A stretch of 20,897 nucleotides of DNA from JANLSE01 sp038214135 (GCA_038214135.1 JBBQSD010000117.1:1-20897); one strand, 5' to 3'; shown: positions 7,639 through 15,991, counted from the first letter of the stretch. Translations and numbers: made by a program. The notes: generated by a model not told the origin, from the sequence alone.

Positions 7639-7645
7639 AGAATAG

Positions 7646-7673
7646 AGACGCTCCCGATGGAGCGTCTTCTTTT
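7646..7673 (+). terminator. Rho-independent terminator of the DUF4349 gene
   Basis: The stem AGACGCTCC (7646-7654) pairs perfectly with GGAGCGTCT (7659-7667) around the loop CGAT. It is followed by TCTTTT. The position, 36 bases after the stop codon, fits the plus-strand gene. Confidence 0.85.
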
Positions 7674-7732
7674 GTGGAGAGCACCGGAGATCATTGCGGG
7701 CGGTTTATGATCGCCAGCACATCACCCTTACC

Positions 7733-7760
7733 GAAAGCTGAAAGCTAATAGCTGATAGCT
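7733..7760 (-). repeat. Degenerate heptamer array after the oxygenase gene
   Basis: On the minus strand four heptamers, AGCTATC, AGCTATT, AGCTTTC and AGCTTTC, begin five bases after the stop codon of the minus-strand oxygenase gene. With the array at 7611-7638 it brackets the gap between these two convergent genes, each array reading in the sense of its own gene. Confidence 0.75.
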
Positions 7761-7765
7761 CGTTC

Positions 7766-8533
7766 CTACTCCACCCCACATGGGCCACTGGTTGGATCGA
7801 TTCCGCGCAGCAGCATGCCCTGGCCGCGTGATTCATGGGTCTTCTTGGATGGCGGATCGGAGGGATCGCGCATCTGCACCAACAGTGTCGTCCGCGCCTC
7901 TGGGCTGGCATTCACCCCTGAGCCATGGATTGTGAGATAGCTGAAGAACAGTACATCGCCCGCCTCGGCTGGACATGGCGTTGCTGCCTCAATTGGGTAT
8001 TGATCGAATGGCAGATGCCAGCCACCAGTGGGGATATGCTCAAGCGGGCCGAGTTTATGGCTGCCGGGCACAACACGAATGCAGCCCTTTTCGATTGGCG
8101 CATCATCAAAATGGAAGGTTGCCGCGATCATGCTATGGCGCTCGTGTGGGAAATAGGGCTGATCCTGGTGCATCGGAAACGGCGAACCCTTCTCGGGTGG
8201 CTTGATGAACATTTTGGTATGATGTAGCTGGACATTCGGGCTACCAATCAGATCGGCAGCAGCATCGGTTAAGCGTGGATCGCACAGTAATCGGGTAAAG
8301 ATCGCGCTATAGAACTGGACATTATGGCAGTGGAGTAGTTTCGTATCGGTGGCTTCCGCCACAGCGGCGCGGGCACTGCCCCATGTTGCATCGATGCTGC
8401 GGAAGGCGGAAAGCCGCTCGGCCAGTTCGTGACATTCGGCCCGGATGGCAGTAGCCTCGGATTTGCTAATCAGACCCTTGACCAACACATAGCCCTGTTC
8501 GTGGAAAAAGGCAATCTGATCGCTGGTGAGCAT
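7766..8533 (-). CDS. Phytanoyl-CoA dioxygenase (PhyH) family oxygenase
   Basis: This 255-residue protein is a probable Fe(II)/2-oxoglutarate-dependent oxygenase of the PhyH family. The double-stranded beta-helix core carries the iron triad H122 and D124 (MHQDQPYFPHERH) and H203 (TIHGSGVN). R214 (EARTTL) is the likely 2-oxoglutarate ligand, and the family signature GCIRVVPGSHKLG lies at 150-162. No signal peptide or membrane segment is visible, so it should be cytoplasmic. PhyH enzymes hydroxylate very different small molecules and the substrate cannot be read from the sequence. GAGGAG, 6 bases before the ATG, overlaps the TAG stop of the preceding gene, which implies translational coupling to that unusual pseudo-helicase gene. 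A heptamer array follows the stop codon. Confidence 0.88.
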   Translation of the reverse strand: MLTSDQIAFFHEQGYVLVKGLISKSEATAIRAECHELAERLSAFRSIDATWGSARAAVAEATDTKLLHCHNVQFYSAIFTRLLCDPRLTDAAADLIGSPNVQLHHTKMFIKPPEKGSPFPMHQDQPYFPHERHSMIAATFHFDDAPIEKGCIRVVPGSHKLGPLEHIPTGGWHLPFDQYPIEAATPCPAEAGDVLFFSYLTIHGSGVNASPEARTTLLVQMRDPSDPPSKKTHESRGQGMLLRGIDPTSGPCGVE

Positions 8534-8544
8534 GGGATACTCCT

Positions 8545-11358
8545 CTACAATAGATCATCATCCGGCAGCTGATCGGCCTCAATCAGCCGCACGAGATTAA
8601 TCGCTGGATCGATCTCAAGTTCGCCATAATCGGGGAAATTGACGGTGAGCAGTTCGCGGCCCTGCTCGACCCGACTTGCGCCAACCAGGCCATCGCCATA
8701 TGGCAAACAGAAGATTCGATCTCCAGATTTGAAGCGTGCGACCACCGAACTATTCGGGCCGTTTCCTGGCTGTGATGTTGGCGCTGTTGTTGGTGCGGCG
8801 CGGCTGAGTGAGGCTTCGCGCTGTTCACGCTGGCGCTTGAGACGCGCAATCAGCGCTGCTGGATCGGGTGGGCCATCCTCTTCTGGTGCTGGCGTAGGCG
8901 CTGGAACTCCACGTCGGGGCCGATCATTTCGATCAACTGGCGGTGGTTCAATCGAGAAGCGCTCCTGCCGACCTGGTGGATTCGGGCGCACAGCTGGCGG
9001 CGTTGGCGATTCTGGCACTGCAGCGGGTTCAGAGCGCGTCGGTGCTACTGGGTTGATCCGGTGAGATAGTTCGGCTGGTGGTTCGGGCTGGCGAGCGTTT
9101 GGTTCTGGGCGCACTGGTGGCGATTGTGGCGGTATCGTGCGTCGCGATGGTTCAGCTGCTGGAGTGTTTGCTGGTGGGCTTGGTGAACGGCCCGAACGTG
9201 GCGGTAGTTCGATATATGGTTGGGATGGCGTTGGAATACTTGGTGAGGCAGTCGGCGTGGGTATGTGTGCTGTTGCTGCCGATGATTCAGATGTGCGGCG
9301 TGGTTCTGCTGCGGTTTTGCCAAGCAGGGCCAACAGCCAATCCATATCAACGCGGCTGAGTGGTTCGAGCAGCGCGTCATTTCGGCAGGCATAGGCAATA
9401 TCATAGGCCAACGGCAGCAATTGTTCGGCATTGGAATACAACCAGACAGCGGCACCATTCCCGCCTGGATGTGAATCGATCATATACAGCCGCCGCTGTT
9501 CGTGATCATAGCAGGGAGTAATATCGGTGAAGGCAGCCAATGATCGCAGCGGCAGAACGGCGGCCAGGCTCCAGCCAATGAACTGGCCAAGCACCTGGAG
9601 CGGCCCATGCAATTCGAACCAGCAGGCTGGCGCGATCCAGCGTGTTTTGAGGGGTGGGTTGAGCGCGAGATCGGCGGCCTGCCCACCCGGTACCTGTTCG
9701 CGGTAGCCATAGATCTCTTCTTCGGCGACCACACGCCCCCAGCCGATCATGGCACCACCGACCATACTGCGTGTCTGGCGGATCTCGCGAACCTGGACGG
9801 TGCTCCTGCGCAGCGGGTAGCTACGGCGTGCGTTGCTTTCCAGGCGCAACACTACGCTGGCGTGCTCTTCATCGCGGGCCAGCACCCGCAACCCGCCAGA
9901 ACCAGGTGGCAGCGCTGCATTATTGAATGTCCATCGCTCAAAGATCGTTGGATCGAGCACACCCAACTGGCGACCCTGTTCGCTTTGAACATGAATAGCC
10001 GCACCACTTGGTGCCAATAGATGAAACTCGGGATATGGATCATCGGCCTCTGGGCCAGGCTTCCAGCAGACTTCGGTATCAGGCAGATCAACCAACTGCC
10101 CCGCTGCAACCAGCCGATCCACGATCTCCTGTGCGCCCCAGGCCTCAACTTCACTGGCTGTGAGCGGCAGTTCATTTGCCGCACACAACACATGCTGGGC
10201 TGTTACATAGGCATTGGCTGGGGCTGGTGGCCAATCGGCGGGAGTAGCGGCCAGCAATGTCTCCGGGCGCTGGATCAGTGCCTGTTCGTGTGGCAGATCG
10301 CCAAGTACCAGAATAACGGCGTTATAGCCAGAACGACACAGCCGACGCAGATGGCTTGGCGAACCTGGATAGCCAACAATAATCAGTACCTGGGAGGGCG
10401 GTGGTTCCGGGCCGATTGATATAGCGGGAATATCGCCAACAATCGGCGCGATCACGGCTCGTTCCAATGCATCACAGGCAATATGCACAAAATAGCCATT
10501 GCGCTGTAATGCCAATGCGATCTCGGCAGAATCGCGCAAGCGCGTGGCACCACCGCGCCATATGCCCACAATCGTCTCTTTTTGATCGCCATCATCGGCC
10601 TGTACAATACGCCATGGGCTGCCAAGTGCTGCTGCGAGCGCAGCTTCTGGTGTATTGACGGCACTGATTGTTGCGAGCGTTGCTAAGGCCGAAGAAGGAT
10701 TATGTGCAGCAGACACACGGCGTAGGCGCAGCAACAGATCGGCCAGATGCGCGCCGCTCACCCCAGCAAAGCGATGGATATCGGGTATGAGCAATGCACG
10801 CAGCCGGGAAAAGAGCAATTGCCAGGCCCGATCATGGTGGCGTAACATTCGCGTATGCAGCTGCTCTGCCGATGCAATCACCAACCGAGCATAGGGGTTG
10901 GGCTTTTTTTCGCTCACGAGTGCAATCGAAAGCCGTATATGCTGGGGCAGTTGGCCATTGATCTGGCTGAACAGATCATGCAATGCCTGCGCCGCCGGTT
11001 CATCATAGGTTAGCACTAAGCCGGCTGGCAGAGCCTCCGGCGTAAGAAGTGCATAGGTCAATAGTGCTAATGTGGTATTGACTGACCCACTCTCGGCACG
11101 AAGGGCGACTGGTTCATTGCGGCGCAGTTGCGTTAGCGCATGCGATTGGTGTGGCCGGAATGGTTCGCCTGTGAGTGCTAGCCATGCCTGCCCAAGATCA
11201 CTCTCGACTGGCAAATGGCTTATTCGTTCACCAGTTCGTGCATCAATTGGGCGCAGCAACGCGAGCGGACTCATGTCCGTGCGCCCGCGCTGGCGCGCAA
11301 TACCCTGGATTACATCGCTGATGCTCTGCAACGCCCGATCCCTCTGCTGTGCGATCAA
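8545..11358 (-). CDS. Degenerate DUF1998-type helicase-like protein with Tudor-like C-terminus
   Basis: The 937-residue product follows the layout of YprA/MrfA-like superfamily 2 helicases but lacks their catalytic residues. FRPHQ at 67-71 fits the Q-motif region. The Walker A position reads AESGSVNTT (88-96), without the GK[ST] loop. The DEVH box is replaced by PDIH within LIPDIHRFAGVSGAHLADLL (190-209), a segment that otherwise aligns well with the family. LATISAVN (228-235) and GYPGSPSHLRRLCRSGYN (329-346) sit where motifs III and VI would be. A DUF1998-like region at about 455-680 keeps DSHPGGNG (628-635) but not the cysteine cluster that normally follows. Residues 685-835 are Pro/Ser/Thr-rich. 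Residues 872-930 (FKSGDRIFCLPYGDGLV onwards) resemble the Tudor-like tail of UvrD/PcrA. The start is a TTG preceded by AAAGGTG; an ATG at 11274 would remove 28 residues. An in-frame TAA lies just upstream of the TTG. Confidence 0.72.
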   Translation of the reverse strand: MIAQQRDRALQSISDVIQGIARQRGRTDMSPLALLRPIDARTGERISHLPVESDLGQAWLALTGEPFRPHQSHALTQLRRNEPVALRAESGSVNTTLALLTYALLTPEALPAGLVLTYDEPAAQALHDLFSQINGQLPQHIRLSIALVSEKKPNPYARLVIASAEQLHTRMLRHHDRAWQLLFSRLRALLIPDIHRFAGVSGAHLADLLLRLRRVSAAHNPSSALATLATISAVNTPEAALAAALGSPWRIVQADDGDQKETIVGIWRGGATRLRDSAEIALALQRNGYFVHIACDALERAVIAPIVGDIPAISIGPEPPPSQVLIIVGYPGSPSHLRRLCRSGYNAVILVLGDLPHEQALIQRPETLLAATPADWPPAPANAYVTAQHVLCAANELPLTASEVEAWGAQEIVDRLVAAGQLVDLPDTEVCWKPGPEADDPYPEFHLLAPSGAAIHVQSEQGRQLGVLDPTIFERWTFNNAALPPGSGGLRVLARDEEHASVVLRLESNARRSYPLRRSTVQVREIRQTRSMVGGAMIGWGRVVAEEEIYGYREQVPGGQAADLALNPPLKTRWIAPACWFELHGPLQVLGQFIGWSLAAVLPLRSLAAFTDITPCYDHEQRRLYMIDSHPGGNGAAVWLYSNAEQLLPLAYDIAYACRNDALLEPLSRVDMDWLLALLGKTAAEPRRTSESSAATAHIPTPTASPSIPTPSQPYIELPPRSGRSPSPPANTPAAEPSRRTIPPQSPPVRPEPNARQPEPPAELSHRINPVAPTRSEPAAVPESPTPPAVRPNPPGRQERFSIEPPPVDRNDRPRRGVPAPTPAPEEDGPPDPAALIARLKRQREQREASLSRAAPTTAPTSQPGNGPNSSVVARFKSGDRIFCLPYGDGLVGASRVEQGRELLTVNFPDYGELEIDPAINLVRLIEADQLPDDDLL

Positions 11359-11994
11359 CGCACACCTTTACCGGATTGTAACATATCTGCTATGGCTGCG
11401 CTATGCCTGTGATCACTGAGATACTGCTAGCAAATGCATGACTATTCAAATAACAATCTTTTCATCGCTACTATCAACGATGCTAAATTTACTGCTTCAG
11501 GATGCGGTAAACAATAATCGCTTCATCATCTGGTGAAGCAGGCTCGCCTTGACAAAGCAGAGAAGAATGAGTAACAATACACCAACATTCGTAATACGCA
11601 GAAACTATATTCCTGGCTCATCAGAGCGTGTATTCGTCGGCAGATGGTAGCACATATTTGGTGTGCGGTTCGTTTGCCGTAGAGTGCGATGCATAGCGCA
11701 TGAGAACAGGCGTATCAGGCGAGCAGTGGCGCTTACCTGCGCTTTGTTGTACGCACAAGATAGAGCGGCAGTTCGTCATTTCTGTGTATTAGTAAGCAAT
11801 GAAAAAGGAGGAGAATCGTAGCAAATAGCGCTCTTATTCAATGAGACAGCCTGGATCACCGCTAGCGAACATGGACGACATCACTCTACTCTTCATTCTG
11901 CCACCTTGTCCCTGTGGTCCGGCGCACCGATGGTACGCTTCCGTGGCGTATTCCCCGTAGTAGTGCGTAATCCCCATAGTGGAGGGTATCCGTA
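11359..11994. other. 636-bp gene-free region upstream of the subtilase gene
   Basis: No convincing gene lies here on either strand. The part from about 11405 to 11620 is visibly richer in A+T than the flanking genes. A strong ribosome binding sequence, AAGGAGGAG at 11805-11813, is not followed by a start codon at usable distance. It sits inside a 9-codon ORF (11799-11828, MKKEENRSK) that may be fortuitous. On the minus strand TACAAT lies about 16 bases upstream of the TTG start of the pseudo-helicase gene, without a good -35 box. The region probably holds both divergent promoters and a long subtilase leader. Confidence 0.6.
11549..11578 (+). promoter_or_regulatory. Possible promoter of the subtilase gene
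   Basis: TTGACA at 11549-11554 is a perfect -35 hexamer. AACAAT at 11573-11578 matches four of six bases of the -10 consensus after an 18-base spacer. If used, it would give a leader of about 400 bases before the subtilase ATG. The evidence is only these two hexamers. Confidence 0.33.
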
Positions 11995-14900
11995 ATGCGT
12001 TCTCGAGCAACATTACCTCGGATCATCACCCTATTTCTGATCGCTGTTTTCGCGCTTTCCGGTGCGAGTGCAACACTTGCCCAGGATGGCAATAAGGCCC
12101 GAAAGTTCACAGTACAGCGGCTCAAGCCGATTGGCAAAACGATAGGCACCGTCAAGGCAGGGCCGCGTGCGGTTGCTCCAAATGCCAATGGTATGGTCAG
12201 CGTTGTTGTGAAGATCACCGATGAGTCACTTGCTTCCTATACTGGTGGCATATCCGGCCTAGCAGCGACGAGTCCGGCTGCAACCGGTGGTGAGCTGAAT
12301 ATCGCCTCGACCGATAGCCAGAAATATCTTGGCTATTTGGATGGGCAGATCAATGCTGTTGAGCAGGCAGTAAAATCGACTGTCAAAGGTGCACGGGTAA
12401 CCCATCGTTATAATATCGTTGTTGGCGGTATTGCGATGGTTCTGCCAGCCAATCAGCTTGACGCTGTGGCGAAACTGCCCGGCGTTGAAGCTGTGTATGT
12501 TGATGAGCTAGAGAAGACCAACACGGACTCAACACCAGCATTCATTGGCGCAACAACTGCCTGGGAGCAGCTTGGCGGCCAGGAGAGCGCTGGTGAGGGT
12601 GTTGTTGTTGGTATTCTGGATTCTGGCGTGTGGCCAGAACACCCATCATTCTCAGATCCAGATCCAGCGGGCAAGCCGTATGCGCGGCCAATTGTGCGCG
12701 CTGGCATCCCATGCCGATTTGGTAGCTCGATCACTGGTGATGTGCCATTCACCTGCAATAATAAGCTTATTGGTGGATATCGCTTCATGTCCGCCTATGA
12801 TGCCTTCATTGGCATTGGACCAGGCGAGTTCCTTTCAAGCCGCGATGATGATGGCCATGGCACCCATACTGCAACGACATCGGCGGGTAATGGTGGTGTA
12901 GCGGCAAGCATTTTTGGCGTTTCGCGTGGCACAATCTCGGGCATTGCACCACGAGCCAGTGTGATCAACTACAAGGTTTGCGGTATCGATGGTTGCTTTG
13001 GTTCTGACTCGGCAGCAGCGGTACAACAGGCCATCCGTGATGGCGTTCGCGTGATCAACTTCTCGATCAGCGGTGGTGCGAACCCATATAGCGATGTTGT
13101 CTCATTGGCCTTCCTGGATGCCTTTAATGCTGGTATCTTCGTTGCAGCCTCGGCTGGCAACAGTGGCCCAACCGCGGACACAACCGATCACCGCGAGCCA
13201 TGGGTGACGACGGTTGCGGCGAGCACTGGTTCACGTGCGTTCAAGAACACCCTGACGTTGTTTGGCAGTGGTGGCGCAACGCTGGTACTCAAGGGTACAT
13301 CTTTGACTGGTGCCCTCAGCACTGCATCTCCGGTTGTAATTCCAACCAGCGATACCGTCTGCAATGGCCCATTTGCACCAGGCAGCCTGACGGGTAAGGT
13401 TGTTGTTTGTGCGCGTGGTGGCCCTGGGCGCGTCCAGAAGGGCTATAATGTTAAGCAGGGCGGCGCAGTTGGCATGATCCTGTATAACCAGGCTGCAAAC
13501 GTTACCGACCAGCAGACCGACAACCACTTCCTGCCAGCAACTCAGATTCAGTACTCTGAGGGACAGCAGGTACTGGCCTTCCTAACTGCCAATCCTGGCG
13601 CGACGGCAACACTCTCTGCTGGTGCATTGGATACACAGCAGGGTGATGTGCTTGCTTCATTCAGTTCACGCGGTGGCCCAGGCCAATCGCTTGGTGTGAG
13701 CAAGCCGGATATTACCGCACCAGGTGTACAGATCCTGGCTGGCCATACGCCACTCTCGGCTGCGATCTCGACTGGCCCGCAGGGTGAGTTGTTCCAGGCC
13801 ATCGCCGGTACGTCCATGTCCAGCCCACATATTGCTGGCTCGGCTGCGTTGGTTCTGGCACTCCACCCTGATTGGAGCCCAGCCGAGGTTCGATCCGCGC
13901 TGATGACGAGCGCCAGGACTGCTGGTGTGGTCAAGGAAGATGGCGTCACGCCATTTACGCCATTCGATGCTGGCTCGGGCCGTGTTGATCTGAGCAAAGC
14001 CGGTAACCCAGGAATCGTCTTCAATGTCGATGGCTGGGATCTGTTGAACAACCCAGACACACTCTGGAAGACCAACTACCCAAGTGTGTATATTCCGGTG
14101 TTCCCAGGCGAGATCACCCTCCAGCGCACTGCCAAGAGCGTTGAGTCGGTTGAGACCGATTGGCGGCCACGGGTTGTCTACCCAACTGGCCAGCCGACCG
14201 ACTTCAGCGTCAATGTTCCTGAGTATTTCTCACTCCCAGCTGGTGGTAGCCAGACGTTCGACATCTCGATTGTTGGTTCGGCTGTGCCGGTTGGTGCGGT
14301 TCGTTTTGCAACTATTGTGCTTGATGGCTCGCGTGGGCTTCAGGCGCATATGCCGGTGACGATTGTTCGGAAGCAGCCAGCAGGCCTGGCGAGCAGCACG
14401 ACATGTAGCCCAGCGACGCTTGCAATTGGCGGAACGACCAATTGTGCATTTAAGGTGACCAACACATCGCTTGATGAAGCCACTGTGACGGCCTTTGATG
14501 AGCTGCCAAGCCAGCTTGCACTGGTTCCCGATAGCATTGGCGAGTATGGCTTTGTGGCCGATACCAACACCGTTGGTCTTGGTGATACCCTTGCTGGTGC
14601 CAGCCCACCCGATGTAGCGATTGCATCTGATCCACTTGGATCACCAGCTGGCTATTTGCCACTGAGTGGGTTTGGTGTTGCACCAATTGCCGGTGTTGGC
14701 GATGAAACCGCCACCAACTTCAACGTACCAAGCTTTACGTTCGGTGGCGAGACGTACAACCGAGTTGGCGTCGTGTCAAATGGTTATGTTGTGGTCGGTG
14801 GAGCGGGCGGTAATGCGGATATCCAGTTTATCAACCAAGATCTGCCTGACCCAGAACGGCCAAACAATATTCTGGCCCCATTCTGGACGGACTTGGACCC

Positions 14901-15348
14901 AGGTTCGGGCGGTGCGATGCGCATTAGTATCCTCGGCGATGGGACAAACAACTGGATCGTCGTCGATTGGGAAAATGTGCGTGAGTACAGCTCGGCCAGC
15001 AAGACAGCATCGTTCCAGATCTGGATCCGGGTTGGCACAACGGAAGACATCACCTATACCTATGGTACTGTCAAGGGTAATGGTGATGGTGGCTTCCTGA
15101 CGGTGGGTGCCGAGAACAAGTTCGGTAATCGCGGCCAGAACTTCTATTTCGATGGCGTTGGTGCATTGCCAACCAGCACCACTGAGCTGCGTGTCTCGAC
15201 CACGCCTGGCGTACCAGGCGGAAGCCGCACGGTTACGTTCAAGGCCACTGGCGTTAGCGCTGGTTCCTGGATAAACTGTGTGAAGATTAACTCGACCAGT
15301 TTCAGCGGAACCAATACGGTCTGCAGTAATGGGACGGTTACTCCATAG
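11995..15348 (+). CDS. Secreted subtilisin-like serine protease with PA domain
   Basis: This 1117-residue extracellular S8 protease has a signal peptide at about 1-29 (hydrophobic ITLFLIAVFALSG, then ATLA). An I9-type propeptide follows, ending near residue 172 with GVEAVYVDELEK. The triad is D209 (GILDSGVWPEHPSF), H288 (DDDGHGTH) and S607 (GTSMSSPHIAG), with the oxyanion residue N389 (SAGNSGP). A protease-associated (PA) domain is inserted at about 450-540, as in plant-type subtilases. After residue 670 come beta-rich segments: a fibronectin-like part to about 790, a DUF11-like stretch around 800-845, and a C-terminal region at about 905-1117 that I cannot name. Cys pairs in the exported part could form disulfides. 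GGAGGG at 11981-11986 sets the start, and a strong terminator follows. The role is probably breakdown of external protein. Confidence 0.94.
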   Translation: MRSRATLPRIITLFLIAVFALSGASATLAQDGNKARKFTVQRLKPIGKTIGTVKAGPRAVAPNANGMVSVVVKITDESLASYTGGISGLAATSPAATGGELNIASTDSQKYLGYLDGQINAVEQAVKSTVKGARVTHRYNIVVGGIAMVLPANQLDAVAKLPGVEAVYVDELEKTNTDSTPAFIGATTAWEQLGGQESAGEGVVVGILDSGVWPEHPSFSDPDPAGKPYARPIVRAGIPCRFGSSITGDVPFTCNNKLIGGYRFMSAYDAFIGIGPGEFLSSRDDDGHGTHTATTSAGNGGVAASIFGVSRGTISGIAPRASVINYKVCGIDGCFGSDSAAAVQQAIRDGVRVINFSISGGANPYSDVVSLAFLDAFNAGIFVAASAGNSGPTADTTDHREPWVTTVAASTGSRAFKNTLTLFGSGGATLVLKGTSLTGALSTASPVVIPTSDTVCNGPFAPGSLTGKVVVCARGGPGRVQKGYNVKQGGAVGMILYNQAANVTDQQTDNHFLPATQIQYSEGQQVLAFLTANPGATATLSAGALDTQQGDVLASFSSRGGPGQSLGVSKPDITAPGVQILAGHTPLSAAISTGPQGELFQAIAGTSMSSPHIAGSAALVLALHPDWSPAEVRSALMTSARTAGVVKEDGVTPFTPFDAGSGRVDLSKAGNPGIVFNVDGWDLLNNPDTLWKTNYPSVYIPVFPGEITLQRTAKSVESVETDWRPRVVYPTGQPTDFSVNVPEYFSLPAGGSQTFDISIVGSAVPVGAVRFATIVLDGSRGLQAHMPVTIVRKQPAGLASSTTCSPATLAIGGTTNCAFKVTNTSLDEATVTAFDELPSQLALVPDSIGEYGFVADTNTVGLGDTLAGASPPDVAIASDPLGSPAGYLPLSGFGVAPIAGVGDETATNFNVPSFTFGGETYNRVGVVSNGYVVVGGAGGNADIQFINQDLPDPERPNNILAPFWTDLDPGSGGAMRISILGDGTNNWIVVDWENVREYSSASKTASFQIWIRVGTTEDITYTYGTVKGNGDGGFLTVGAENKFGNRGQNFYFDGVGALPTSTTELRVSTTPGVPGGSRTVTFKATGVSAGSWINCVKINSTSFSGTNTVCSNGTVTP

Positions 15349-15371
15349 CACCAATGGATATCGGAACAGCA

Positions 15372-15404
15372 GGGCGGCGGGAGATATTCTCCCGCCGCCC
15401 TTTT
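15372..15404 (+). terminator. Rho-independent terminator of the subtilase gene
   Basis: A perfect 13-bp stem, GGGCGGCGGGAGA (15372-15384) with TCTCCCGCCGCCC (15388-15400), closes on a 3-base loop and is followed by TTTT. It lies 23 bases after the stop codon. There is no T-tract on the other strand, so it appears to act in one direction. Confidence 0.93.
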
Positions 15405-15406
15405 AT

Positions 15407-15426
15407 CCGCAGGCTTCAGCCTGCGG
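15407..15426. repeat. REP-like palindrome, copy 1
   Basis: CCGCAGGCT (15407-15415) pairs with AGCCTGCGG (15418-15426) around two bases. The same palindrome, with different central bases, occurs at 20703-20722, and sequence beyond the palindrome is also similar between the two. It lies between the convergent subtilase and lipoprotein genes, directly after the subtilase terminator. Confidence 0.8.
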
Positions 15427-15444
15427 CCAGGGGGCGATGAATCT

Positions 15445-15984
15445 TCATTTGCACAGAAATGGTTCGCGATTATTGCCACTATGATAGTTATAGGTTTGAT
15501 CATTCGCTCGTAGCTGAATAAACAGTCCATCAACCAGTACCTGCGTATAGTTCATGCCTGGTTGTGGGCAGCCCATGCCTGAATCGGGCCAGACGACCGA
15601 CCGCACCTCGACTACCTCAATCGCGGCTTGATCAACACCCAAACGCTGCCCGAGATCGCTTGTTGCTGTTGTGATGAAGCGCTGCATGCCAGAATCGTAT
15701 GGCGGTGCAAGCACCACACCACTGAGGATTGCCCCAACTGGTGCGCCTGGTGTTGGTAATGATGGAACAACACCTGGCAGAGGCGTCAGATTGTTTGGCC
15801 TTGGCAATACAGGCTCCTTTGTTGGTGCGGCAATCGTTGGCACAGCCTGTGTGGGTGTCGCCATAGTTGCCACAGTTGGGGCGATTGGCAGTGCAGTTGC
15901 TGGAAGCGTGTTCGTTGATGAATCAGCGGCACCACAGGCGCTCAGGGATGCAGCAAGTAGGGTTAAGAAGAAAAATAGGCGCAT
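15445..15984 (-). CDS. Small lipoprotein with conserved C-terminal module
   Basis: This exported lipoprotein has 179 residues. The signal (MRLFFFLTLLAASLSAC) ends in the lipobox LSAC, with Cys17 as the lipidated residue. A Pro/Thr/Ala spacer extends to about residue 85. The C-terminal 80 residues form a compact domain with DLGQRLGV, VVWPDSGMGCPQPGMNYTQV, a Tyr/His motif (YNYHSG) and a final Cys. I believe this WPD/GCPQPGM module occurs in other environmental bacteria, but I cannot name a family or function. The start at 15984 has GGAGG 6 bases upstream; an upstream in-frame start at 16071 would bury the signal peptide. The ribosome binding site lies in one arm of an inverted repeat, so translation may be regulated. 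The gene converges on the subtilase gene. Confidence 0.8.
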   Translation of the reverse strand: MRLFFFLTLLAASLSACGAADSSTNTLPATALPIAPTVATMATPTQAVPTIAAPTKEPVLPRPNNLTPLPGVVPSLPTPGAPVGAILSGVVLAPPYDSGMQRFITTATSDLGQRLGVDQAAIEVVEVRSVVWPDSGMGCPQPGMNYTQVLVDGLFIQLRANDQTYNYHSGNNREPFLCK

Positions 15985-15991
15985 TGGTGGC

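Noticed and set aside
8639..9394. Plus-strand ORFs opposite the pseudo-helicase linker
   Set aside because: They arise from the Pro-rich coding region on the other strand (Gly/Val/Ser-rich mirror composition) and have no start signals.
11841..11960. 39-codon ORF in the subtilase leader (MRQPGSPLANMDD start)
   Set aside because: The strong SD at 11805-11813 is too far upstream. The peptide has no signal or family features, and codon use looks random.
14776..15354. 192-codon minus-strand ORF
   Set aside because: It is fully antisense to the 3' part of the intact subtilase gene and has no recognisable motifs.
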